The notes beneath the pieces are model-generated. The model saw only the letters and a program-made list of their open reading frames with translations, did not search any database and had not been told where the DNA came from. A program made the translations under genes and the position numbers. This document shows positions 16,751 through 25,452 of a stretch of DNA of 29,998 nucleotides, piece after piece; the stretch's first letter is position 1, and the number at the start of each line of letters is the position of its first letter. The stretch spans positions 1-29,998 of the forward strand of contig JAEOTL010000546.1 in the NCBI GenBank assembly GCA_016839845.1, written 5' to 3'. The DNA comes from Promethearchaeota archaeon (GTDB taxonomy: Archaea > Asgardarchaeota > Lokiarchaeia > Sigynarchaeales > SOKP01).

Positions 16751-17536
16751 TTAAGAGTGCTCTAAGAGAAATTTCATAACTATCTCATTAAATTCTTCGG
16801 GTTTTTCCATAGGAAGAGCATGTCTGGCATCCTCAACCTCAACAAATTTTGCATTAGGGATCAGCGCAGTATATTCTTCCTTAATCGAGCTAGGAGTGTA
16901 ATCCTCATCAGAACCAATCACTAGAGTCGGACTTAAAATACTATTTAGTTTATCTTGAACACTCCACCCTTTGAGGGTATACAATGCTGCGAGATATGCT
17001 TTCTTATCATTTTCAGCCCATCTTTCTATTAATTTAATTCGCTTCTCTTCTTGCTCAGGTTTAATGAATAATCTAGGAGCAAGGACTTCCCCCATTTTCT
17101 TCATTCCAACTAATTTTATGATAAAAGTTCGCTTAATAAACTCCCTTTTTTGCTTAAAAGAATCCACTCTTACCTCTGAAGTTGAATTTACAATTATAAG
17201 GCTTTTTACAAAATCAGGGTAGTCGACAGCAAATTGAAGCGCAACCCCTCCTCCTAAAGAAATTCCTAAAATATTAACTTGCTTATTTTCCAGGTTATTT
17301 AATAATTCAGCTATGTCCTCAGCAAACATCTTTATGCTATAGGGGCCTTTAGGTTTATCTGTTTTTCCGTGACCTCGCAAATCAACAGCAATAACCTGAA
17401 ATTTTTTAGAAAAAACTGGAATTTGTTCTTCCCAATCACGTATACTTGATCCTAAACCGTGAATTAATAATAAAGGATCCCCTTCTCCAGTGATTTCATA
17501 ATACATCTCAATATCTTTAACCTTTTGTTTTGGCAT
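16751..17536 (-). CDS. Alpha/beta hydrolase
   Basis: 261 residues, a normal length for a minimal alpha/beta hydrolase. The oxyanion-hole segment LLIHGLGSS (23-31), the nucleophile elbow GISLGG (S93), the acid in GSDEDYTP (D212 most likely) and the histidine in DARHALP (H239) form a complete catalytic triad. VDLRGHGKTDKP at 51-62 is the typical strand-loop of the esterase/haloperoxidase/MhpC-like group. There is no signal peptide, so the enzyme is cytoplasmic. It lies 27 nt upstream of the HdrD-like gene and is probably the first or second gene of that operon. Substrate (ester, lactone or C-C bond) cannot be told. Confidence 0.86.
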   Translation of the reverse strand: MPKQKVKDIEMYYEITGEGDPLLLIHGLGSSIRDWEEQIPVFSKKFQVIAVDLRGHGKTDKPKGPYSIKMFAEDIAELLNNLENKQVNILGISLGGGVALQFAVDYPDFVKSLIIVNSTSEVRVDSFKQKREFIKRTFIIKLVGMKKMGEVLAPRLFIKPEQEEKRIKLIERWAENDKKAYLAALYTLKGWSVQDKLNSILSPTLVIGSDEDYTPSSIKEEYTALIPNAKFVEVEDARHALPMEKPEEFNEIVMKFLLEHS

Positions 17537-17642
17537 CTTAAGATACTCGATTTGGTATTGATTAATATAAAATTATATTATCTTAAAAACATCCTAGAAT
17601 TTACACAAAAAATTACCCTTTAATCCATTATAAACATTAGAG

Positions 17643-19199
17643 TTACCAATAATCCGGATGGAATATTTTTAAAGACCTGAGGTCTTTCATTATCATTTTA
17701 GCAACATTTCTGCCCCCTATAGCAGCTCCTGTTACTCCACCTCCGGATTCACTATAAGCACCTATATAATATAATCCTTTAATCGGTGTTTTATGAGGCG
17801 GATTATTTTGTTCTAAAACAGGAGCTGTACCTCCAAAAGAATGACGAATAACATTTATACGTTCTTTAAAGTCATCGGGAGTCATAATGACCTTTGTCTC
17901 TGATCCCTCATAAAGACCCGGAATAATCTTTTCGGCTTCCATTATTAATTTGTCAGCAAATTCCTCTCGTTTTGCATCCCACGTTCCTTCTTTTAATTTA
18001 TGTGGCCCTACCGTGTAAATAGTTATAGCATGTTTTCCAGGGGGCGCCATTTCAGGAGAATGCATTGAAGGTATGTAAATCAAAAATCCTTCAGCACCTT
18101 CATGATAGTATCCCTCTCTCATCTTTTCAATTGCTCCTTCGATATCATATGTAAGATAATAATAGCACAAAGCCGCTTTCTGAAACCGTGATGGATCAAA
18201 ATCAATCCCTAGATGAACCATGAATACTGATTCCATTAATTTGATACTTTCTATGTTATTAATTAGATCCTCTGGTAATTTTTCTTTTCCAACTAAATTA
18301 TAGAAAGTATTGAACATCCCGCCACTTGCAATAACTAGACTACTCTTATTAATATCACCATTTTCAAGCTTCACACCACTCACATTATTATTATCTACAA
18401 TTATTTTAACAACTTTAGTATTAGGATGAATTTTTCCTCCATTTTTGGCAATTAAATCTGCTAAAGCCTTAACCAGTTCACCGCACCCATTTTTGATATA
18501 ATGATAAACTGGAAATTTACCCCCTTTAAAGTCTATAGGAATTCGTTTATCAAATGCTGTCTCAACATTGGTGAATGGCACACCCAATCCTTGAAATTCA
18601 CTGGGCTTCACAACCATGTCTGCCAAAATACCCAAGTACACCGCTTTTAATTTTTCGCTCTTAAAGAAATGATCTGTTATTTGTGCACCACTCCAAGTGC
18701 TAAATTTCTTAATCCTCAAAAATTTAAGGAAGAGTTTTAATTTCATTCCTAATGCTTTAATTCCTTTTACAAATGGTAATTGATTTCCTAGATGTGAAAG
18801 AGCCATCATCTTATCATAGAATTCATAATACTTATCAAGCCCCTCACTTTCTTCGGGAAATAATTCTTTGAAATATTCTCGTCTCCAATAAGGACCTTGA
18901 TATTCATTTGGTTTCCAAACTTGAAAATCTGGAAAAGATTGGCCACGATCCTCTTGAATTAATTCAATATCATCATAAATTCCCAACTCGATCAATGTTT
19001 TACCAAATTTTTCGTAGGGTGCAAAACCTTCTAGAAGAAGCGGACCAATATCCCAAGAATATCCATCTTGATGAATTGTTGCCGTCACTCCTCCGATTTT
19101 TGAGAATTGTTCATAAATTATAACATCATAATTCTCTTTAGCCAAATATGCTCCTATAGTTAATCCTGCAATTCCAGAGCCAATTATAACAGCCTTCAT
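17643..19199 (-). CDS. CrtI-like (phytoene desaturase family) FAD-dependent oxidoreductase
   Basis: 518 residues. The N-terminus VIIGSGIAGLTIGAYLAKE (GxGxxG at 7-12) followed by an acidic strand end (YEQ) is the FAD-binding fold. GGVTATIHQDGYSWDIGPLL corresponds to the flavin-adjacent block of the CrtI/phytoene desaturase and retinol saturase group. The C-terminal GLYYIGAYSESGGGVTGAAIGG is the second FAD-binding signature of that group. These enzymes add or remove hydrogens in polyenes and isoprenoids. No crtB or other carotenoid gene is visible, so an isoprenoid substrate is only one option. The gene is 106 nt upstream of the alpha/beta hydrolase and may have its own promoter or lead the - strand operon. 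Confidence 0.83.
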   Translation of the reverse strand: MKAVIIGSGIAGLTIGAYLAKENYDVIIYEQFSKIGGVTATIHQDGYSWDIGPLLLEGFAPYEKFGKTLIELGIYDDIELIQEDRGQSFPDFQVWKPNEYQGPYWRREYFKELFPEESEGLDKYYEFYDKMMALSHLGNQLPFVKGIKALGMKLKLFLKFLRIKKFSTWSGAQITDHFFKSEKLKAVYLGILADMVVKPSEFQGLGVPFTNVETAFDKRIPIDFKGGKFPVYHYIKNGCGELVKALADLIAKNGGKIHPNTKVVKIIVDNNNVSGVKLENGDINKSSLVIASGGMFNTFYNLVGKEKLPEDLINNIESIKLMESVFMVHLGIDFDPSRFQKAALCYYYLTYDIEGAIEKMREGYYHEGAEGFLIYIPSMHSPEMAPPGKHAITIYTVGPHKLKEGTWDAKREEFADKLIMEAEKIIPGLYEGSETKVIMTPDDFKERINVIRHSFGGTAPVLEQNNPPHKTPIKGLYYIGAYSESGGGVTGAAIGGRNVAKMIMKDLRSLKIFHPDYW

Positions 19200-19317
19200 G
19201 AATTAATTTCCTCCCTAATAGTTTAAAATATCGTAGTAAATGTATAGTTATCAAAAAGTTAAATGGTAAATTTTATTTATTATTTACATAATTCTCAAAT
19301 GCCTTGTTAATATTAGA

Positions 19318-19325
19318 TTTAAATA
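19318..19325 (+). promoter_or_regulatory. Candidate archaeal TATA box for the duplicated membrane protein gene
   Basis: TTTAAATA is centred about 50 nt before the ATG at 19371. A start of transcription about 25 nt downstream would leave a leader of roughly 20 nt that includes the ribosome binding site at 19358. Confidence 0.42.
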
Positions 19326-19357
19326 AAATGAGATTTAATGTAATATTACTATTAAAT

Positions 19358-19363
19358 AGGTGG
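19358..19363 (+). promoter_or_regulatory. Ribosome binding site with archaeal GGTG core
   Basis: AGGTGG, followed by TC, lies 7 nt before the ATG and matches the GGAGGTGATC complement of archaeal 16S rRNA. It is the clearest such site in the window and fixes the start of the next gene. Confidence 0.6.
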
Positions 19364-19370
19364 TCAGAAA

Positions 19371-19721
19371 ATGGTTGAAGGAGAAAAAATCAAAAAAGCA
19401 ATTGGAATAATTTGGCTCGTTATTTTAGTATTTTTGTGGGTGACCTATCCATATTGGCCAGGAGATATATTTTTTTGGATGTGGCTAGCAATAATTTGGA
19501 GTATCATTGGTGGTGTCGTTGGGACAATAATATTCATGAGTGAGAGTAGAAGAAATGAGCAAATTATTGGAGTCTTTTGGGCAGTTATTTTGGTACTTCT
19601 ATGGATCTTTTATCCGTTCTTCCCAGGGAATACTTTAACCTGGATGTGGGTTGCTATAATCTGGAGTATAATTGGTGCTATCCTGGCTATCAGCGTTTTT
19701 ATAATCAGAAGAAAAAAATAA
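19371..19721 (+). CDS. Small four-helix membrane protein made of two tandem repeats
   Basis: 116 residues, no recognised family. Residues 11-55 and 66-110 are two copies of one 45-residue unit, with 25 identical positions by direct alignment and no gaps. Each unit is a helical hairpin: IGxxWxVILVxLW, a turn YPxxPG, then WMWxAIIWSIIG. The two turns (YPYWPGD and YPFFPGN) are tryptophan- and proline-rich. The linker (MSESRRNEQ) is polar and charged, and the tail IIRRKK is basic, so both termini are likely cytoplasmic if there are four membrane helices. The unit would be an ancestral two-helix protein doubled within the gene. It stands alone, with its own TATA box and strong ribosome binding site. 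Function unknown. Confidence 0.8.
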   Translation: MVEGEKIKKAIGIIWLVILVFLWVTYPYWPGDIFFWMWLAIIWSIIGGVVGTIIFMSESRRNEQIIGVFWAVILVLLWIFYPFFPGNTLTWMWVAIIWSIIGAILAISVFIIRRKK

Positions 19722-19743
19722 GTGAGAACTTACAAATTCTTTA

Positions 19744-19753
19744 TTTTTTTTTT
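19744..19753 (+). terminator. Oligo-T terminator
   Basis: A run of ten T begins 22 nt after the stop codon of the small membrane protein gene. It is the longest T run I noticed on this strand of the window, and there is no hairpin. This is the typical form of an archaeal intrinsic terminator. Confidence 0.5.
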
Positions 19754-19784
19754 GTTAAACAGCTATACAATCCAAGGCTAAGAA

Positions 19785-21242
19785 TTATAAATCTCGTGTT
19801 ACTCTTTTTTTCTGATCAATATCGATGAGTGTTTGTATAAAGATATTAGTTAGTTTTTTATATATACCTATATTTTGTTCGATCGGCTCTTTAAATTCAG
19901 TGAATCTTATCATATTAGTTATTGCATTATTCAAACTTCCATATCTCTTGGAATTGTGAAACACCAAAATTGCAGCACCTAAAGCAGCGGAATCTTTGAC
20001 TTCTGGGATTAAAATCTTTTTTGAAGTGACATCTGCAAGAATTTGTGCCCATAAATGGCTATTCATAGCACCTCCATCAGCCCGTACTTCAGATATTTTA
20101 CTTCCTCCTACAGCTTCTAGGATTTGAAGACACATTTGAGCACCCATACAAGCCGATTCCATAATAGCACGTATGAAATGAGCTCTCGTATGGTTCCATC
20201 CAATCCCATGAATGGTTCCTTTTCTCCACATATATAGAGGTATAAACATTAAACCTTCACTACCAGGAGGTATTGTTGAAGCTTCTTCTGCTAAAATGTC
20301 ATAAACATTTTTCTTCTCTTTAGAGCTTTTATCAACTTGCAATTGAGAAAAATTATCTTTAAACCATTTGAGCATAGTACCTGCTCCAATAATTGACCCT
20401 TCAATATGCCACTTGTTTCTGATAACAGAAGGATAAGAAAAAATGGGAGCGGTCTCAGATGGTTTTATTCGTTTATCAGTAACATAATCAATAAAGCTTC
20501 CAGTTCCCGTAGTAATTTTAACTTGTCCTTCCTCGATAACTCCTAATCCCAATGCAGCACATTGTTGATCTCCTCCCCCCATGAAGATCGGAACATTTTT
20601 ATTTAATCCTAATTCATTTGCGGCTGTTTGAGATAGTTCTCCTAGATAATCTCCATAAAAATAGGCATCCGGCCATAAATCAATGGGGATTTCAAAACGT
20701 TCTGCTAAATTCTCATCCCATTTTAATGTGTCATAATTTAAAATTCCCATTACACCATTAGCAGGATCAGTTGCCATTACATTACATAATCTATGATAAA
20801 TATAAGTATCCGCATGCGCTATCTTTGATAACTTGTTGAAAACCTCTGGCTTATTTTTTTTAATCCAGAGAACTTTTGGAATAGTTCTTCTTGTTCCCTC
20901 TTCTTTAAACCAATCTTTCGTACTAGTCTCTTCTCTCCCATCCATCCAAGTCAAAGCGGGATGCAATACCTCCCCTATTTTATCCAAAAAAGTCACAGTT
21001 TGTCTTTGAAATGAAGCAGCGATTCCTATTATATCATTGATATTTATTTTTTTTACCACATCATTACAAGTTTTTATTACTGCATTCCACCATATTAAAG
21101 GATCTTGTTCTGATATTCCATAGGGTTGTTTTGGAATAACATACTCTACGTAAGATTTTGCTATTAGCTTCCCATTAACATCAAATATAATGGTTCTGGC
21201 TCCAGTTGTACCAACATCAAAGACGCATGCTAATTCACTCAT
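19785..21242 (-). CDS. glpK: FGGY-family carbohydrate kinase, probably glycerol kinase
   Basis: 485 residues of the FGGY kinase family (two actin-like ATPase domains). DVGTTGARTIIFD at 9-21 is the first phosphate loop, GGGDQQ at 222-227 carries the catalytic aspartate (D225), TTGTGSF at 244-250 is the second phosphate loop, and RADGGAMNSHLWAQ is the adenosine segment. ASFQRQTVTFLDK resembles the NQRETTVVWDK block of glycerol kinases more than the xylulokinase version, whereas GISEQDPLIWW and TWMDGRE are intermediate. The divergent neighbour is a GlpD-type dehydrogenase, which strongly favours glycerol as substrate. The product would be sn-glycerol 3-phosphate. Family certain; substrate probable. 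Length is slightly short of typical GlpK (about 500). Confidence 0.8.
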   Translation of the reverse strand: MSELACVFDVGTTGARTIIFDVNGKLIAKSYVEYVIPKQPYGISEQDPLIWWNAVIKTCNDVVKKININDIIGIAASFQRQTVTFLDKIGEVLHPALTWMDGREETSTKDWFKEEGTRRTIPKVLWIKKNKPEVFNKLSKIAHADTYIYHRLCNVMATDPANGVMGILNYDTLKWDENLAERFEIPIDLWPDAYFYGDYLGELSQTAANELGLNKNVPIFMGGGDQQCAALGLGVIEEGQVKITTGTGSFIDYVTDKRIKPSETAPIFSYPSVIRNKWHIEGSIIGAGTMLKWFKDNFSQLQVDKSSKEKKNVYDILAEEASTIPPGSEGLMFIPLYMWRKGTIHGIGWNHTRAHFIRAIMESACMGAQMCLQILEAVGGSKISEVRADGGAMNSHLWAQILADVTSKKILIPEVKDSAALGAAILVFHNSKRYGSLNNAITNMIRFTEFKEPIEQNIGIYKKLTNIFIQTLIDIDQKKRVTRDL

Positions 21243-21321
21243 GAATAGCTCATTTAAAATGGGTATTAAAACATAAAATTAAATCTAAAGGTTAAATTTA
21301 ATATGTTATCACATTTCTTAC

Positions 21322-21331
21322 TATAAAAATA
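21322..21331 (+). promoter_or_regulatory. Candidate archaeal TATA box for the glycerol-3-phosphate dehydrogenase gene
   Basis: TATAAAAATA is centred about 31 nt before the ATG at 21358, in the 115-nt gap between the divergent kinase and dehydrogenase genes. The spacing predicts a very short leader or none. Confidence 0.42.
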
Positions 21332-21357
21332 TACTTCTAAAAAAGAGCTGTTAGAAA

Positions 21358-23046
21358 ATGGTAATTATGAAGGATCTAGAGGAGAAATTATTTGAAAAAA
21401 CGTGGAATTTCACACATAGAGACACCATTATTAAAAAATTGCAGAATACTAAATACGATGTGTTGATCATAGGTGGAGGTATTACAGGAGCAGGTGTTGC
21501 ACGAGAAGCTGCGATGAGAGGATTAAAAGTAGGCTTAATTGAGATGCAAGACTTTGCAGCAGGTACTTCTTCTAGAAGCTCAAAATTAGCTCATGGGGGA
21601 CTCAGATATCTTGCCTATGGGGAATTTGATTTGGTTAAAGAGGCAACAACTGAAAGAAACTGGATGAGAGCTCACATTCCTCATTTAATTAGACCCGTAC
21701 CGTTTCTGTGGGCGAGTTGGAAAGATAAACCTCAACCGAGACAATCGATAGAATCAGCATTAACACTTTATGATTCATTAAGTGATGATAGACAAGAATT
21801 TAAAAATTTCAAGAAATTTCAATGGTTCTCAGCAGAAGAACTGCAAAAACTAGAACCTGAAATTAAAGACAAGGTGAATCAAGGTGGGGCAATATACTAT
21901 GATACCAATGTGGATGATGCTCGATTAACAATAGAAACTTTGAAGGAGGCTGTGATCAGAGGCGCTGATGTAATAAGTTATTGCAAAGTTATCGGGTACA
22001 CTCCTGAAAAAGAAAAGATTACAGGGATTAAATGCCAAGATCTAGAAAATAACACCAATTTTAGTATTAAAGGGACATTAATTATAAATGCTACAGGTAT
22101 TTGGTGTGATAATCTACTTAATAATTACCCTGAAAATGTACCTAAACCCTTAATTAGACCAACTAAGGGCGTCCATCTAATTTACAGAAGAGAACATATA
22201 CAAAATGAAAATGCAGTAATTATACCCTCCGTATCAGATAATCGGGGAATTTTTATATTGCCACGAGGTGATTTTTGTATAGTTGGTACAAGCGACACCG
22301 ATTTTGAGGGAGACTTAGCTGATCCTTTCTGCAATAAAGAGGATGCAGATTACTTCATTAATTCCGTGAGAAACGTTTTCCCCAATGCTAAGGTGGGATA
22401 TGAAAATATTGTCGCAACTTATGCTGGAGTCAGGCCTTTAGTTAAAGAGATCGGGAAGTCAGAGATAGAAGTATCCCGAAAACACCTAATTTTTTTCAAT
22501 AAAAATGGCTTGCTTTCAATAGCTGGAGGAAAATTAACCACTTGGAGAAAGATGGCAGAAGATCTATTTGACATTGTTATCGAAAAGGGTATTTTTACTG
22601 ATATTTCTCGTGCAAAAGGATTTTCTAAACAAGAATTCCTAATCGGATTAAGACTAGAAGAATGGCAAGAGTATCTCAGGCAATCAACTGCTAAGCTAGA
22701 TAATAAGATAACTCACCATCTTTATCAGCAATACGGTCTTGGGGCTATTGAAATAGTAAAGATTGTTGAAAAAGAACCAAGTTTGGGGGAACGAATTGTA
22801 GATGGTAACGATTTCATCAAAGCAGAGATCATATACGTGCTGCGGTATGAGTTAACAACCCATTTAATAGATATATTCCGTAGAAGAACTGAAATGAGCT
22901 TGTTTATAGACCATCGTAAACAATCTGATGCCGCAAAAATTGTGACCGATATTATTGCAATTGAATATCAGTGGGATGAAAAGAAGATGCAACAAGAAAT
23001 AAGGGAATATATGGAGTATATTGAAAAAACAATTGATTTTATTTAA
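21358..23046 (+). CDS. glpD: FAD-dependent glycerol-3-phosphate dehydrogenase, GlpD type
   Basis: 562 residues. The FAD-binding motif GGGITGAG lies at 39-46. The GTSSRSSKLAHGGLRYL block at 69-85 is specific for GlpD/GlpA and the related DAO family. RPTKGVHLIY, GIFILPRGDFCIVGTSDTD and ATYAGVRPLV follow in the right order, then a helical DAO_C domain (about 420-562). There is no C-terminal BFD-type [2Fe-2S] region as in GlpA, so it is the GlpD form, which oxidises glycerol 3-phosphate to DHAP and passes electrons to quinone or a soluble acceptor. The first ATG (21358) is used here; a second at 21367 is possible. It pairs functionally with the divergent kinase and ends 2 nt from the convergent solute-binding gene. 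Confidence 0.92.
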   Translation: MVIMKDLEEKLFEKTWNFTHRDTIIKKLQNTKYDVLIIGGGITGAGVAREAAMRGLKVGLIEMQDFAAGTSSRSSKLAHGGLRYLAYGEFDLVKEATTERNWMRAHIPHLIRPVPFLWASWKDKPQPRQSIESALTLYDSLSDDRQEFKNFKKFQWFSAEELQKLEPEIKDKVNQGGAIYYDTNVDDARLTIETLKEAVIRGADVISYCKVIGYTPEKEKITGIKCQDLENNTNFSIKGTLIINATGIWCDNLLNNYPENVPKPLIRPTKGVHLIYRREHIQNENAVIIPSVSDNRGIFILPRGDFCIVGTSDTDFEGDLADPFCNKEDADYFINSVRNVFPNAKVGYENIVATYAGVRPLVKEIGKSEIEVSRKHLIFFNKNGLLSIAGGKLTTWRKMAEDLFDIVIEKGIFTDISRAKGFSKQEFLIGLRLEEWQEYLRQSTAKLDNKITHHLYQQYGLGAIEIVKIVEKEPSLGERIVDGNDFIKAEIIYVLRYELTTHLIDIFRRRTEMSLFIDHRKQSDAAKIVTDIIAIEYQWDEKKMQQEIREYMEYIEKTIDFI

Positions 23047-23048
23047 TG

Positions 23049-25208
23049 CTATGATAAAAATTCGAATTTAAAATATACAAAAAAATCGGGTCCGCGATTT
23101 AAATTCATTTCGCAATCTTTCCAAAGAATAGATGTACTTACCCCTTGTGAAATATAGAGCATTGGGTATAATTCATTCTGAACTTTATTTGCTATTTTAT
23201 TTAACCAATTAGCTTTACCAGATGCATTGGAAAACCAAATACATTCTAACCAGTCATCAATGTCTTCATCATAGCAGAAAACTAAGTTCCAAAAAGGAAA
23301 CCAATCAAAATTTGAGTCCGTCATTGGCGCCCACGGATCCATTCGCCAGGATCCGATATTAGGATCTCTATAATTTTGCTCAATTGATCTCCCAGGCATA
23401 GTAGCTGACATGTGATAGTTTATAACCCATGCATTTGCCGACCAAATTGAGTTGTTTCCATTGAATGTGTTAATCCAATAGCAATTCAAAATGTCGTTAT
23501 ATTGTGTATTATCATCAATTTCAGTAAAATTTAATGCCACTCCTATATCCCTGAGACAATCTTCTAGTATAATCCTTAAATCTGAGTAGGTCCAATCATA
23601 ATAGAAGTTAATTGTAAAAATAGGATTTGAGATGGAAATCTGCCTCCATTCTGCGTCTAAGCTATTTTGGGTCAAATTTCTTTCCGCACATCGTTTACTA
23701 TAATTATAGACATCTTGGGAATATGTGAAAGTATTAGGATCATCTACAGTCGTAAGTAGAATTTCTCTTGCTTTTGTGAGATTGTAATTCGCGAAAGGAA
23801 TAGAAGAATTATAGTATAAACTCCCAGATCCCAGTATTCCATCTGCTCTTATTGCTCGACCATTCATTCCTCTATTAATATATTCGTTATAATCAAAAGC
23901 ATAAGCCATTGCTTTGCGCAATGCTCGAGGGATACCCCCTGGAAATTCTTTATCACTATATAAAATACTTATATTGTCTCGATAATTATAGGGTGAGCCC
24001 CAACTCCACCATGTTTCATTAATACAGTTTAATGCAATTTGAGTAATATACTCACTCTTTCCTATTTCTAAAATCCCAATATTTGGATTGTCAATTATTT
24101 TATCATAATCGAGTGAAAAGTATTGACTATCATCGATATAATAATATATTGCATGCGTGAGCATAGCGGTTTCTAAAGCATCTCTTCCTAATTGACACGC
24201 AGGGAAATTTATAATTTCTAATTTGTCTATATCAAACCATCCTTCTGCTTCAAGAGAAGTTCTATTCCAATAATTTTCATTTTTTAACATATAACCGCCT
24301 GGTGGTATACCTGTCTCATCATGCTCTACATACATGTAAGGACCTGATCCCACCATATGGGAGACTATAGTTGGATTTTTTGGATCCATTATATCATTGT
24401 CATATCCATAAATCCCTTTATCAAAATAGTTCTGATACATTTTCATGGAAATCATTGGATATTGAAGTGTTAAAATACCATTACTATTCCAATCATTAAA
24501 TTCAATTCTAATTTCACCTCCAAATTGATTATCATCAACAACTTTTACCTGTCTTATAACCGGATACATATCATATGGAGCATAGTGTGTGGGTAACCCG
24601 GTCACAGGTTCGGTTCCACCATAAGGATTTGGGTTGTAGATAGTTGAATTGTCGTCGATTATATATCCTGCGTATTGTTCCGGTGCAAAACTTGTTCCGT
24701 CAGCATCATATTCTGACATATTCCAACTTAATGTAAAGTATGGTTTTCTATCTTCAACTTTATGCCAGAATGACCTAATGTTTCTAAGATCACCATTTCC
24801 AGTTAAATTCCCCGAGATAATAAATAACCTATCGATATTCCATTTTGCTACAGAAGCATTCCAGTTGGATCCATCATGGAATTTAACGCTTTCTCGGAGG
24901 ATTATATTAATTGCTTTGATACCCCCTCTGTTTATAAATCCTTTTGAATTATTTTCCTCTTCCCAATATTCGAATTCCCAAGAGCTTGCTAGAAAAGGTT
25001 TAGGATCTAATGAATTTCTCGGTACCCAAATTAAGGATTCTAGACAATTTTTTATATAGTATTGGCAAAAAATATTATCTCCATCATTTATAGCGGGATC
25101 CCAATCACCCACAGAACTAATTGTCCCAACATTGAAAACATAAAACCTATCTTCTTCCCCATCAAAATGAAAAAAATTTTTGAAGATCAAATGGGGTAGA
25201 GTCATCAA
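23049..25208 (-). CDS. ABC transporter family-5 solute-binding protein, 5' end disturbed
   Basis: 719 residues from TTG at 25208 (or 718 from ATG at 25205). The protein matches the SBP_bac_5 (oligopeptide/dipeptide/nickel) family: LEPxL-like opening (KNCLESLIWVP), the VKFHDGSNWNASVAKWNIDRL block, and LRKAMAYAFDYNEYINRGMNG. No permease or ATPase gene is nearby, so it is an orphan in this window. The usual signal peptide is missing from the callable frame. The same frame runs upstream as a hydrophobic stretch (ALIFIISLVFLMTLPHL) to a TAA at 25278-25280, without any normal start codon. An ATG at 25240 is one base out of frame with it. No lipobox cysteine and no C-terminal membrane segment are visible. 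Peptide or sugar oligomer uptake is likely; the true start is unresolved. Confidence 0.75.
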   Translation of the reverse strand: MMTLPHLIFKNFFHFDGEEDRFYVFNVGTISSVGDWDPAINDGDNIFCQYYIKNCLESLIWVPRNSLDPKPFLASSWEFEYWEEENNSKGFINRGGIKAINIILRESVKFHDGSNWNASVAKWNIDRLFIISGNLTGNGDLRNIRSFWHKVEDRKPYFTLSWNMSEYDADGTSFAPEQYAGYIIDDNSTIYNPNPYGGTEPVTGLPTHYAPYDMYPVIRQVKVVDDNQFGGEIRIEFNDWNSNGILTLQYPMISMKMYQNYFDKGIYGYDNDIMDPKNPTIVSHMVGSGPYMYVEHDETGIPPGGYMLKNENYWNRTSLEAEGWFDIDKLEIINFPACQLGRDALETAMLTHAIYYYIDDSQYFSLDYDKIIDNPNIGILEIGKSEYITQIALNCINETWWSWGSPYNYRDNISILYSDKEFPGGIPRALRKAMAYAFDYNEYINRGMNGRAIRADGILGSGSLYYNSSIPFANYNLTKAREILLTTVDDPNTFTYSQDVYNYSKRCAERNLTQNSLDAEWRQISISNPIFTINFYYDWTYSDLRIILEDCLRDIGVALNFTEIDDNTQYNDILNCYWINTFNGNNSIWSANAWVINYHMSATMPGRSIEQNYRDPNIGSWRMDPWAPMTDSNFDWFPFWNLVFCYDEDIDDWLECIWFSNASGKANWLNKIANKVQNELYPMLYISQGVSTSILWKDCEMNLNRGPDFFVYFKFEFLS

Positions 25209-25452
25209 AAAGACTAGAGATATGATAAAAATAAGAGCATAAAAACAATATTTTATATCTCTAGGTTCTTGAATAGTTTACACCCTCAAATATTCGAAAC
25301 TGTTACAAATCTAATTAAAATTAGTTTGAGAGCTCATTTAATTCTATCTCTCTATTACTAAAATTGTATTCATTTACTTTAGTTTTTTTAAGAAGGATAA
25401 TTAACTTTTATAATTATTCTTAAATTAAAATAGAACCAAAAAGACGAGAGAT

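Noticed and set aside
24649..25059. 136-codon open frame antisense to the solute-binding protein gene
   Set aside because: The opposite strand encodes recognisable SBP_bac_5 blocks; this frame has no motif and no promoter of note.
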